Source: Deltaproteobacteria bacterium (GTDB lineage: Bacteria > Desulfobacterota > Desulfuromonadia > Desulfuromonadales > JAAYDE01). From it: 5,704 nt of DNA. Position 1 is the first letter of the stretch, and every line of letters begins with the position of its first letter. Location: assembly GCA_017417085.1 (NCBI GenBank), contig JAFPZV010000070.1, positions 1 through 5,704 on the forward strand, in the 5' to 3' direction. The position numbers were made by a program, and so were the translations under genes. The notes beneath the pieces were generated by a model. It was given only the letters and a program-made list of their open reading frames with translations, had not been told where the DNA came from and did not search any database. This document shows, one piece after another, positions 1 through 5,704 of this stretch.

Positions 1-1792
1 GAATGAAGTGATCCGGCACACCCAGGCACAAGGTTGGAACAAGCACGCCATCCCGCGCCAACAGTTCCAAAATCGCGCCACCCACTCCGCCAATCACGCT
101 GTTTTCTTCCAGGGTGACGACCCGCGAACAGGCTCGCGCCATTTTCAAAACAAGTTCCTCATCCAACGGTTTGACAAAACGCACATCCACCACCGCCAAA
201 CTGATTTTTCCCTCAAGCTGCGCGGCAGCCTCCAGAGCGGCGGCTACCGTGGAACCAGCGGCAAAGATCACCGCATCCTTCCCATCGGCCAGAAGCTCGC
301 CGCGTCCGATCTCCAACGCTTCGGGCTCTTCGCTTAAAGGAACCCCCAGGCCCTTCCCCCGCGGATAACGGAAGGCAAAAGGCCCGTTGTGCTGCAGCGC
401 CGTCACCAGAGCCCGCTGCAACTGCGCCTCATCACGGGGCGCCATAACAACCATATCCGGCATCGAACGCAGATAGGAGAGATCGAACACGCCATGGTGC
501 GTGGGGCCATCGGCACCGACCAGACCGCCCCGATCCAGCGCGAAGGTCACCGGCAAACGCTGGAGGCAGACATCCTGCATCAGGTTGTCGTAGGCACGCT
601 GCAAAAAGGTGGAGTAGATGGCGACCACCGGCCGCATCCCCTGGCTGGCCATCCCGGCGGCAAAAGTGACGGCCTGCTGCTCGGCGATGCCTACATCGAA
701 AAAACGCTGGGGAAACACCTTCTGGAATTCTTTCAAACCCGTTCCGTCCGCCATGGCGGCGGTAATCGCCACCACGCGATCATCGCGCCGTGCCTGTTGT
801 ATCAAGGTTCGTCCGAAAACCGAGGTGTAGGTCGGCGGTATTGGCTCTCCCGGCTTTCCTGATTTCACCTGCCCGGTCTTCACATCGAAGGGGCCCACGC
901 CGTGAAACAGCGAAGGATTTTCTTCGGCGGGCGGATAACCACAGCCTTTCTTTGTGGCGACATGCACCAGCATCGGTCCGCTCATCCGTGAGACATTGGC
1001 GAAGGTGTCCAGCAGCTCGTCCAGGTTGTGACCATCGAGCAGGCCGACATAGTTAAAGCCCAGAGCTTCAAAGAACATGCCCGGCGTCAAAAAGCCCTTC
1101 AGGGAATTTTCGGTGCGGCGCGCCAGATTTACCAAATCGTTGCCTATGACCGGGATGGTGCGCAGAAAGTTCTCTCCCTCCTTCTTCAGGCGCACCACAA
1201 AACGGGAGGTCAGCTTGCGGCTCAAAAAAGAGGAAATCGCACCGACATTGGGAGAAATGGACATTTCGTTGTCGTTGAGGACAACGATCAGATCACGCCC
1301 CACATTGCCGGCATGGTTCAGGCCCTCCAGAGCCAGCCCCCCGGACAGCGCGCCATCGCCAATGACCGCGACAATCTTCTCCTTGCCTCCGCGGCAGTCC
1401 CGCGCCACCGCCATACCCAATGCTGCGGCAATGGAGGTGCCGGAATGTCCCACGTCAAAGCAATCGTATTCACTTTCGTCGCGTTTGGGAAAGCCGCTGA
1501 TCCCCTGCCACTGTCTCAAGGTGCCAAACTGTTCCCGGCGGCCGGTGAGAATCTTGTGCGCATAACTCTGATGGCCGACATCCCAGACGATCTTGTCCAC
1601 CGGCGTGTTGAAGACCCGGTGCAGAGCCAACGTCAGTTCCACTACCCCCAGTGAACTGGCCAGATGGCCGCCAGTCTTCGACACCACATCAAGAATCATG
1701 GCGCGGATCTCCCGGGCCAGCACGGGAAGTTCCTCGCGCGCCAGTCCCCTGACATCCAGCGGTGACTGTATCCGTTCCAGAAGTCCTGTCAT
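1..1792 (-). CDS. dxs: 1-deoxy-D-xylulose-5-phosphate synthase (3' end cut by window edge)
   Basis: Dxs condenses pyruvate with glyceraldehyde 3-phosphate, using thiamine diphosphate (TPP) and Mg2+, to give DXP. This is the first and usually rate-controlling step of the MEP isoprenoid pathway, in the cytoplasm. I translated the minus strand by hand from the ATG at 1790-1792 and found an open frame of 597 codons to the left edge. Visible motifs in order: GGHLASSLG (His43), WDVGHQSY (70-77), [12 protein letters not shown] (from residue 99), the TPP/Mg motif GDG (145-147) to NDN (173-175), His297 in SLFH, AEQQ with Glu371, IYSTFLQR with Tyr393, and [15 protein letters not shown] (420-434). These match the known E. 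coli active-site residues (His49, His299, Glu370, Tyr392, Arg420, Asp427, His431) with small offsets. The last residues, LGVPDHFI, align near the usual C-terminus, so roughly 30-40 residues are missing beyond the edge. It follows ispA by 10 bases. No frameshift was seen. Identification is very secure. Confidence 0.97.
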   Translation of the reverse strand, partial: MTGLLERIQSPLDVRGLAREELPVLAREIRAMILDVVSKTGGHLASSLGVVELTLALHRVFNTPVDKIVWDVGHQSYAHKILTGRREQFGTLRQWQGISGFPKRDESEYDCFDVGHSGTSIAAALGMAVARDCRGGKEKIVAVIGDGALSGGLALEGLNHAGNVGRDLIVVLNDNEMSISPNVGAISSFLSRKLTSRFVVRLKKEGENFLRTIPVIGNDLVNLARRTENSLKGFLTPGMFFEALGFNYVGLLDGHNLDELLDTFANVSRMSGPMLVHVATKKGCGYPPAEENPSLFHGVGPFDVKTGQVKSGKPGEPIPPTYTSVFGRTLIQQARRDDRVVAITAAMADGTGLKEFQKVFPQRFFDVGIAEQQAVTFAAGMASQGMRPVVAIYSTFLQRAYDNLMQDVCLQRLPVTFALDRGGLVGADGPTHHGVFDLSYLRSMPDMVVMAPRDEAQLQRALVTALQHNGPFAFRYPRGKGLGVPLSEEPEALEIGRGELLADGKDAVIFAAGSTVAAALEAAAQLEGKISLAVVDVRFVKPLDEELVLKMARACSRVVTLEENSVIGGVGGAILELLARDGVLVPTLCLGVPDHFI

Positions 1793-1798
1793 GGCCTG

Positions 1799-1804
1799 TC
1801 CTCT
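1799..1804 (-). promoter_or_regulatory. Ribosome binding site of dxs
   Basis: The minus strand reads AGAGGA directly over the ispA TAG stop (1803-1805), followed by a 6-base spacer to the dxs ATG at 1792. It fixes the dxs start. It also suggests that ribosomes finishing ispA can re-initiate on dxs, because the two genes are separated by only 10 bases. Confidence 0.75.
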
Positions 1805-2696
1805 AGGAAGTCCGCTTCACCACGTAGTCCGCTATCAGGCGCAGGGCTTCCGCCTCTTCCCCAAAGCTCTCCAGAGCGGCAATCGACTCGTCGCGCAAAA
1901 GTGCCGCGCGCTTCCTGGCTTCCTCCAGTCCAAACAGCGCCGGATAGGTCGCCTTGCCGTGGGTCGCATCGACTCCGGTCTTCTTGCCCAATTCCTTTTC
2001 GTCGCCCACTACATCCAGAATATCGTCCGCCACCTGGAAGGCCAGTCCCACCGCTTCGCCGTAACGGGTCATATCCGAAAAAGCGCGTTCATTCGCGCCG
2101 CCGATGAGCGCGCCGGCCTGCAAGGAAGCCAAAATGAGCGCACCAGTCTTGTGGGTATGCAGATAGTGCAGAACTTCGGGTGTAATCTTTTTGCCCTCGG
2201 ATTCAATATCCACCGCCTGACCGCCCACCATGCCCCGGGAACCGGCAGCGGAAGCAATAATATGCGTTACCTGGAGCACCCGTTCAGCCGGCACATCCGC
2301 AAAGACCCCCGGCGCGGAAAGCAGCACAAATGCCTCGGTCAGCAACGCATCGCCAGCCAAAATCGCCATCGCCTCGCCGAACACCTTATGGCAGGTCAAG
2401 CGTCCGCGCCGATAGTCATCGTCGTCCATCGCGGGCAAATCGTCGTGAATGAGCGAATAGGTATGAATCATCTCCATGGCGCAGGCTGCGGGAATGACCG
2501 CTTCCGCCTGTCCTCCCACCGCCTCGCAGGCCGCCATCATCAGCACCGGCCGGATACGCTTGCCGCCCGCCATGACGCTGTAGCGCATCGCCTTGTGCAA
2601 GGTGGCGGGTTCCTCATTTTCCGCAGGCAGGTACTCGTCCAGCGCCTGATTGATCCTCGCTGCCCGTTCTTTCAAATATGCCTTCAAATCAATCAT
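1803..2696 (-). CDS. ispA: Polyprenyl diphosphate synthase, probably (2E,6E)-farnesyl diphosphate synthase
   Basis: This trans-prenyltransferase adds IPP to DMAPP and GPP to make farnesyl diphosphate, the precursor of undecaprenyl and quinone side chains. The protein is 297 aa, close to E. coli IspA. Visible motifs: GGKRIRP (44-50, IPP binding); the first Asp-rich motif DDLPAMD (85-91) followed by DDDYRRG (92-98); GGQAVDI (158-164); KTG (183-185); and the second Asp-rich motif DDILD (224-228). The first motif has the DDxxxxD spacing of bacterial FPP synthases. The fifth residue before it is Tyr80, and an aromatic residue there is known to limit chain length to C15. A GGPP product cannot be excluded without assay. 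I chose the ATG at 2694-2696 over an upstream in-frame codon at 2807: it gives the family length, has a strong Shine-Dalgarno, and overlaps the xseB stop as ATGA. The region read upstream of it is Gly-rich shadow of xseB. It is followed by dxs, the other isoprenoid gene. Confidence 0.95.
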   Translation of the reverse strand: MIDLKAYLKERAARINQALDEYLPAENEEPATLHKAMRYSVMAGGKRIRPVLMMAACEAVGGQAEAVIPAACAMEMIHTYSLIHDDLPAMDDDDYRRGRLTCHKVFGEAMAILAGDALLTEAFVLLSAPGVFADVPAERVLQVTHIIASAAGSRGMVGGQAVDIESEGKKITPEVLHYLHTHKTGALILASLQAGALIGGANERAFSDMTRYGEAVGLAFQVADDILDVVGDEKELGKKTGVDATHGKATYPALFGLEEARKRAALLRDESIAALESFGEEAEALRLIADYVVKRTS

Positions 2697-2711
2697 TCCT
2701 CGTTCTCCTCC
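2693..2711 (-). promoter_or_regulatory. ispA ribosome binding site and ATGA stop/start overlap with xseB
   Basis: GGAGGAG (minus strand, 2705-2711) lies 8 bases before the ispA ATG (2694-2696), inside the last codons of xseB. The A of ATG starts an ATGA in which the xseB TGA (2693-2695) is embedded, so the two genes share four bases. The Shine-Dalgarno is encoded by the Glu-rich tail of XseB (HLEENEE). This is the classic layout for translational coupling. Confidence 0.85.
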
Positions 2712-2935
2712 AGATGAAACGGTTGCACCTGCATCTCTTCCTTTCCATCGCCCTTGTTGACCAGAACCTCCACCCGGTTCTCCGCCTCCTGCAGAATCTG
2801 GCGGCAAACCGCCAGCCGCTCGACCCCGCGCTCAAACCAGCGCAGCGTTTCATCCAGCTTCAGGTCGCTGCGGCCAAGATTCTCCACCGCCTTTTCCAGA
2901 TCCGCCAATGCCTTTTCAAAGGTTTCTTTCGCCAT
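2693..2935 (-). CDS. xseB: Exodeoxyribonuclease VII small subunit
   Basis: XseB is the small helical subunit that associates in several copies with XseA to form exonuclease VII, an ATP-independent nuclease acting on single-stranded DNA from both ends. The protein is 80 aa, the same length as the E. coli subunit. The family pattern is clear: FEKALADLEKAVENL (residues 6-20), then an L-x-L-D-E-T-L segment (25-31), then WFERGVERL (33-41), followed by a charged helix with QEAENRVEVL. The acidic tail ends in LEENEE. The ATG at 2933-2935 lies 6 bases after the xseA stop and carries a Shine-Dalgarno overlapping that stop. The gene sits between xseA and ispA, and its last codons contain the ispA ribosome binding site. 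The xseB-ispA-dxs order is also that of E. coli, which supports the call. Confidence 0.95.
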   Translation of the reverse strand: MAKETFEKALADLEKAVENLGRSDLKLDETLRWFERGVERLAVCRQILQEAENRVEVLVNKGDGKEEMQVQPFHLEENEE

Positions 2936-2943
2936 ATCACCTC
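2936..2943 (-). promoter_or_regulatory. Ribosome binding site of xseB, overlapping the xseA stop
   Basis: The minus strand reads TGAGGTGATATG across the junction. The first TGA is the xseA stop (2942-2944) and the last ATG is the xseB start. GAGGTGAT is a long match to the extended sequence complementary to the 3' end of 16S rRNA (AGGAGGTGATC). The spacer after GAGG is only 4 bases, which is short. It is a stronger match than the AGGA in front of xseA. Confidence 0.8.
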
Positions 2944-4201
2944 AGTTTTCTTGTTTGCCCGTATCGGAGACGTCATGACACTTCACCGCTTCGGTGACCA
3001 CACGAGCTTCGCCATCCACAAAGCGGATCACCAGCCGCTCTCCTTCGGAAAGCTGTTCCACGGAACGAACCGGGGCACCTTTCGGAAAGCGCGTCACCAC
3101 CGCGAAACCGCGCGCAAGCGTCCCCAGCGGGGAAAGCGCCTCCAACTGCCCGGAAAGCGCGGCCAGCTGCGCCTCCCGCCCGGCAAAAGCCTGCCGAAGC
3201 CGTGTTATCAGCAACGTTTCCAGATTAGCACAGCGTTGTTGATACCACCGCAACTTTTCAACCGGCGCGTTCAGTGCCCGCGTTAAAGCCGCCAGCCGTT
3301 CACGTCCCCGATGAAGAGCGTGACGCACCCTTGACGCCAGTTCCAGTCCCAGAACATCCAGATGGGCCTCCAGCTCCAAACGGCTCTTTGTCACCAGTTC
3401 AGCCGCGGCGCTGGGTGTCGCCGCCCGCAGATCCGCAGCCAAATCCGAGATGGTCACATCCGTTTCATGTCCCACGGCGGAGATCACCGGGATGGCGGAA
3501 GCCACTATCGCCCGCGCGACCTTCTCCTCGTTAAAGGGCCAGAGATCCTCCAGTGAACCGCCGCCGCGTCCGATGATGATAACATCCGCAGAAGCATCCC
3601 GGTTCAGGGCCCCCAGCGCTGCGACCAGATCGTCCGCCGCTTCGTCTCCCTGCACCCGCGCCGGCGCCAGCAGGACCCGAAGTCCTGCGCCTCGCCGCGA
3701 CAAAACTTTAAGGATATCACGAATCGCGGCACCGGTTGGCGACGTAACCACCCCCACCACTCGCGGAAGCGCGGGCAGGGGCCGTTTGCGTGATTCGGCG
3801 AACAGTCCTTCCGCCGCAAGACGATCCCGCAGCTGGCAAAATGCCTGATGCAGATTGCCCACACCGCAGATCTCCATCTTCTCCGCCACCATTTGCAGCT
3901 CGCCGCGCTGCGGATAGACGGAAACGCGCCCGCCGCACAGGACCCGCATGCCGTCCTGCGGCACAAAGGGCAAGGCACGATTGTAGGGACGAAACATCAC
4001 CACACGCAATGCGGCACGTTCATCCTTAAGCACAAAGTAGTAATGTCCGGAAACCGGCGCGGAAAAGTTGGAGATCTCGCCTTCCACCCAGACCTCCCAG
4101 AAATTTTCCTCCAGCACCTCCTGAAGCAACCCGACCAGCTGGGACACCCTCAATACCAAAGGTTTGCTTTCCGCCCTGTCCATCCGCACCAGATCGTCCA
4201 T
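2942..4201 (-). CDS. xseA: Exodeoxyribonuclease VII large subunit
   Basis: XseA is the catalytic subunit of exonuclease VII, which degrades single-stranded DNA to oligonucleotides in repair and recombination. The protein is 419 aa from the chosen ATG, in the family range. Layout: an N-terminal OB-fold DNA-binding domain (about 14-110, with VWVEGEISNF and GHYYFVLKD); the nuclease domain (about 130-270); a long helical stretch (about 270-350) expected to bind XseB; and the C-terminal motif LSPLGTLARGFAVV (356-369). Catalytic signatures are present: VVTSPTGAAIRD (Asp162), GRGGGSLEDLWPFN (Arg212), and SAVGHETDVTISD (His245, Asp248), continuing into ADLRAATPSAAAE. These correspond to the catalytic residues reported for E. 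coli (Asp155, Arg205, His238, Asp241). The frame can be extended to a GTG at 4255, but that would overlap the deacetylase by 44 bases and add a Cys/Trp-rich, atypical tail. The ATG at 4199-4201 has an AGGA and lies 10 bases after the previous stop. It is followed by xseB after 6 bases. Confidence 0.96.
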   Translation of the reverse strand: MDDLVRMDRAESKPLVLRVSQLVGLLQEVLEENFWEVWVEGEISNFSAPVSGHYYFVLKDERAALRVVMFRPYNRALPFVPQDGMRVLCGGRVSVYPQRGELQMVAEKMEICGVGNLHQAFCQLRDRLAAEGLFAESRKRPLPALPRVVGVVTSPTGAAIRDILKVLSRRGAGLRVLLAPARVQGDEAADDLVAALGALNRDASADVIIIGRGGGSLEDLWPFNEEKVARAIVASAIPVISAVGHETDVTISDLAADLRAATPSAAAELVTKSRLELEAHLDVLGLELASRVRHALHRGRERLAALTRALNAPVEKLRWYQQRCANLETLLITRLRQAFAGREAQLAALSGQLEALSPLGTLARGFAVVTRFPKGAPVRSVEQLSEGERLVIRFVDGEARVVTEAVKCHDVSDTGKQEN

Positions 4202-4209
4202 AGCCCAAA

Positions 4210-4213
4210 TCCT
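4210..4213 (-). promoter_or_regulatory. Ribosome binding site of xseA
   Basis: AGGA on the minus strand overlaps the TAG stop of the deacetylase gene (4212-4214) and lies 8 bases before the ATG at 4201. It is a short Shine-Dalgarno, but well placed. It supports 4201 as the start rather than the upstream GTG at 4255 or the second ATG six codons further in. Confidence 0.65.
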
Positions 4214-5471
4214 ATTTGTCCAGAAGCAGCCGCACCGGCACAAGCTCGACGCCACGTGCCCTGAAACGGGGCGCCGCCTGCCGCAACGCGGCCAGTGTCT
4301 CCGGATAGGGATGGCAAATTGCTACTGCCGAGCCCTGTTTTCCAGCCTTCGCAAGCAAGGCGTCAATTTGCCCGAGAATCTTCCCCACCTGACGCTCATT
4401 GTCCAGAAAAACATCCCGCCCGGCCGACGCTACGCCCAGATTGCGGGCGGTTCGGTATCCCACCGAAGCCCCGGAGGTCCGGCTGTCCACAAAAAACAGT
4501 CCGTGCCTGCGCAGTTCCTCAAGCACCAGCGCCATCCGCCGCCCATCCGCGGTAAAACGCGAACCCATGTGATTGTTGACCCCCACCGCTCCTGGCACCC
4601 TCTGCAGATGCCAACGCAGCCGCGCCAAATTTTCCTGATCGGAGATATCGGTTCTCAAGGCCCGTGCGCCCGGATTGGCCTTTCCCAACGGCTGCATCGG
4701 CACATGCACAAGGATCTCGCGCCCTCTTTGACGGGCCAGCCGGGCCGTCCATTCCGCGTGATCCTCGTCGGGAATGATGGCCAGCGTCACTGGCAAAGGC
4801 AGTTCCATCACGGTTTGGGCTACCTCACGGCTGTGTCCCATGTCATCCATGATAACCGCCGCCAGAGGTTTTCCAGCAAGATTTTTCCCAAAAGGAGAGG
4901 CTGGGGGAAGAAAAAACACCAAAAAAGACATCCCTGCCTGCGAGCTGGTCACTTCAAGCGCCCGAGGAGCGTGCTGAATGCGCAAACGGACATCGGGTGT
5001 CTCCTTTTGCAGACGGCGTCTAAGACCTTTTATCCACGCCCTGGAAGGGAAATCCGCATACACGCGGATCAGTTCCTGCCGGCCCGGATGCTGCTCTTCA
5101 GGCGGCGGAGTCTCTTCCGGAAAGGTCACGCCGGCCCACGCGGCAAGCGCCGCATGAAGCTCCCTGCGCAGCTTCTCTGCGGTTTGTGCGGCGGCAGGCA
5201 ACGGTATCTGGCGGGGAGAAGCTGCCGGCGGCATCGGTGGCATCGGCAAAACGGCAGGCAGTGATGAAGGCTGCGGGCGCAGGGGAGACTGGGAGGCAAG
5301 CTGACGGGAACGCGCCGTTTGTCCCCACCACCAGGAAAGTGCCAGCAATCCTGAAAGCACGGCCAGCCAAAACAGCAGCTTCAGCAGGGTGGAACGTTCA
5401 CGGCGATACCACGGCACTTTTTTCGATTTGGAACGGGCTGCCCTTTTTCTCCGTAAAACCTTACGATGCAA
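4212..5471 (-). CDS. Divergent polysaccharide deacetylase family protein (YibQ/DUF610 type), membrane-anchored
   Basis: This family has a NodB-like deacetylase fold; its natural substrate is not established. By family it probably acts on an envelope polysaccharide or peptidoglycan in the periplasm. The protein is 419 aa from the TTG at 5469-5471. Layout: a very basic cytoplasmic N-terminus (1-27); one membrane segment (about 29-48, LLKLLFWLAVLSGLLALSWW); a Pro/Ala/Gln-rich linker (about 58-95) with a small MPPMPP repeat; a small alpha/beta region (about 98-190); and the deacetylase domain (about 203-418). Family motifs: IMDDMGHS with Asp209-Asp210, HVPMQP (His256), GVNNHMGS (297-304, His301), FVDSRTS (Asp329), GRDVFLDN (351-358) and CHPYPET (His387), so the metal and catalytic residues look intact. 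The frame overlaps the upstream peptidase gene by 11 bases. The start is uncertain: TTG has only a G-rich stretch upstream, and an in-frame GTG (5415-5417, codon 19) would remove most of the basic tail but keep the membrane segment. Substrate and function remain inferred. Confidence 0.88.
   Translation of the reverse strand: MHRKVLRRKRAARSKSKKVPWYRRERSTLLKLLFWLAVLSGLLALSWWWGQTARSRQLASQSPLRPQPSSLPAVLPMPPMPPAASPRQIPLPAAAQTAEKLRRELHAALAAWAGVTFPEETPPPEEQHPGRQELIRVYADFPSRAWIKGLRRRLQKETPDVRLRIQHAPRALEVTSSQAGMSFLVFFLPPASPFGKNLAGKPLAAVIMDDMGHSREVAQTVMELPLPVTLAIIPDEDHAEWTARLARQRGREILVHVPMQPLGKANPGARALRTDISDQENLARLRWHLQRVPGAVGVNNHMGSRFTADGRRMALVLEELRRHGLFFVDSRTSGASVGYRTARNLGVASAGRDVFLDNERQVGKILGQIDALLAKAGKQGSAVAICHPYPETLAALRQAAPRFRARGVELVPVRLLLDK
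5230..5247 (-). repeat. 9-bp tandem duplication encoding MPPMPP
   Basis: Two adjacent nonamers on the plus strand, GGCATCGGT and GGCATCGGC, differ at one base. They encode Met-Pro-Pro twice (residues 77-82) in the proline-rich linker of the deacetylase. They are in frame and do not disturb the gene. Such linkers vary in length, so this is probably a local slippage duplication. Confidence 0.5.
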
Positions 5472-5704
5472 AACCAGCCCCCATTTCTCCCGCTTTTCTC
5501 AAAATACGCCAGCTTTTCAGTACATTAAGCGCCTGGAGCAGCTGATAATCATCCGAAATGGCGGCATCACCGGAAAAGCTGTTTGGCTCCCTCTTTTCGT
5601 CTGGCACTTCCAGATGACGCTCCAGATCCGCTTCACGAAAGGCCGGAGACGTTTCGGCATGCACCCGCAGCGGCGGCGTCACGATGTCGGGGACAATGCC
5701 ACGC
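5461..5704 (-). CDS. Carboxyl-terminal processing (S41 family) peptidase, C-terminal fragment
   Basis: Only the last 80 codons are inside the window; the catalytic Ser/Lys and the PDZ domain lie beyond the right edge. The visible frame starts with RGIVPDIVTPP, the G-I-x-P-D-I/V signature found after the protease core in CtpA/Prc-type S41 peptidases. It continues with FREADLERHLE, which matches the family pattern near the C-terminus (acidic residue, D-L, H-L), then DDYQLLQALNVLKSW, the usual final helix. It ends at TAA (5461-5463). A GTG at 5680-5682 could be misread as the start of a separate 73-aa gene, but the family signature continues upstream of it to the edge. S41 enzymes are periplasmic serine proteases that cut near protein C-termini. 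The following deacetylase gene overlaps it by 11 bases, an arrangement I recall as common in proteobacteria. The family call rests on a short tail, hence moderate confidence. Confidence 0.8.
   Translation of the reverse strand, partial: RGIVPDIVTPPLRVHAETSPAFREADLERHLEVPDEKREPNSFSGDAAISDDYQLLQALNVLKSWRILRKAGEMGAGFAS

Noticed and set aside
1028..1654. Plus-strand open frame of 208 codons
   Set aside because: It lies fully within dxs on the opposite strand, and the dxs frame is continuous and carries all active-site motifs.
1593..2717. Long plus-strand open frame of 374 codons
   Set aside because: It lies antisense to ispA and the start of dxs, which have clear motifs. Its translation has no recognisable domain and is rich in Arg, His and Gln, as expected from antisense reading of GC-rich genes.
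2697..2807. N-terminal extension of IspA by 37 residues from an upstream in-frame start
   Set aside because: The extra residues are low-complexity Gly/Ser/Arg read from within xseB in another frame. The ATG at 2696 has a strong Shine-Dalgarno and gives the family length.
4202..4255. Longer XseA starting at a GTG at 4255
   Set aside because: It would add 18 atypical Cys/Trp-rich residues read from the end of the deacetylase gene. The ATG at 4201 has its own AGGA and is correctly spaced.
4164..5264. Long plus-strand open frame of 366 codons
   Set aside because: It is antisense to the deacetylase gene and has no family motif or ribosome binding site. It is a GC-driven shadow frame.
5415..5425. 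Run of six A on the minus strand near the deacetylase start as a programmed frameshift site
   Set aside because: The phase is AAA AAA GTG rather than the A AAA AAG phase needed for slippage, and no useful alternative frame follows.
5461..5682. Separate 73-aa gene starting at the GTG at 5682
   Set aside because: The S41 peptidase signature RGIVPDI continues upstream in frame to the window edge, so this is the tail of a larger gene.
1..5704. Search by eye for promoters, terminators, RNA genes, CRISPR or insertion sequences
   Set aside because: There is almost no non-coding sequence (gaps of 10 bases or less). No direct-repeat array, terminal inverted repeat or GC-hairpin plus T-run was recognised between genes.

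Overview
The window is a tightly packed run of six genes. All are on the minus strand, so they read from the right end to the left end, and no intergenic gap is longer than about 10 bases. In order of transcription: the 3' end of a peptidase of the carboxyl-terminal-processing (S41/CtpA) type, cut by the right edge; a membrane-anchored 'divergent polysaccharide deacetylase' (YibQ/DUF610 type); xseA and xseB (large and small subunits of exonuclease VII); ispA (short-chain polyprenyl diphosphate synthase, probably farnesyl diphosphate synthase); and dxs (1-deoxy-D-xylulose-5-phosphate synthase), cut by the left edge after about 597 codons.

The DNA is visibly GC-rich, and the junctions are stop/start overlaps or gaps of 6-10 bases with Shine-Dalgarno sequences placed in or next to the preceding stop codon. 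This is what one polycistronic message with translational coupling looks like. No promoter, terminator, RNA gene, mobile element or CRISPR array is visible. The operon promoter should lie beyond the right edge and the terminator beyond the left edge. No stretch longer than 300 bases lacks a gene.

The organism is most likely a Gram-negative bacterium that uses the MEP isoprenoid pathway. The xseB-ispA-dxs block is shared with E. coli and other proteobacteria. From recall, xseA joined directly in front of it, and the S41 peptidase/divergent deacetylase pair upstream, suggest a deltaproteobacterium-like lineage such as Desulfuromonadota. That assignment is an inference from gene order and was not tested by any search.

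Functionally the operon joins three themes. The first is envelope maintenance (processing peptidase plus putative periplasmic polysaccharide deacetylase). The second is DNA processing (exonuclease VII, a single-strand-specific nuclease). The third is isoprenoid precursor supply: Dxs makes DXP, the entry compound of the MEP pathway, and IspA condenses IPP and DMAPP to FPP, which feeds undecaprenyl phosphate (the cell-wall lipid carrier) and quinones. All six reading frames look intact with their expected catalytic residues. I see no frameshift, insertion or sign of recent transfer, and no evidence of an undescribed system. The findings below are modest points on start sites, translational coupling and gene order.
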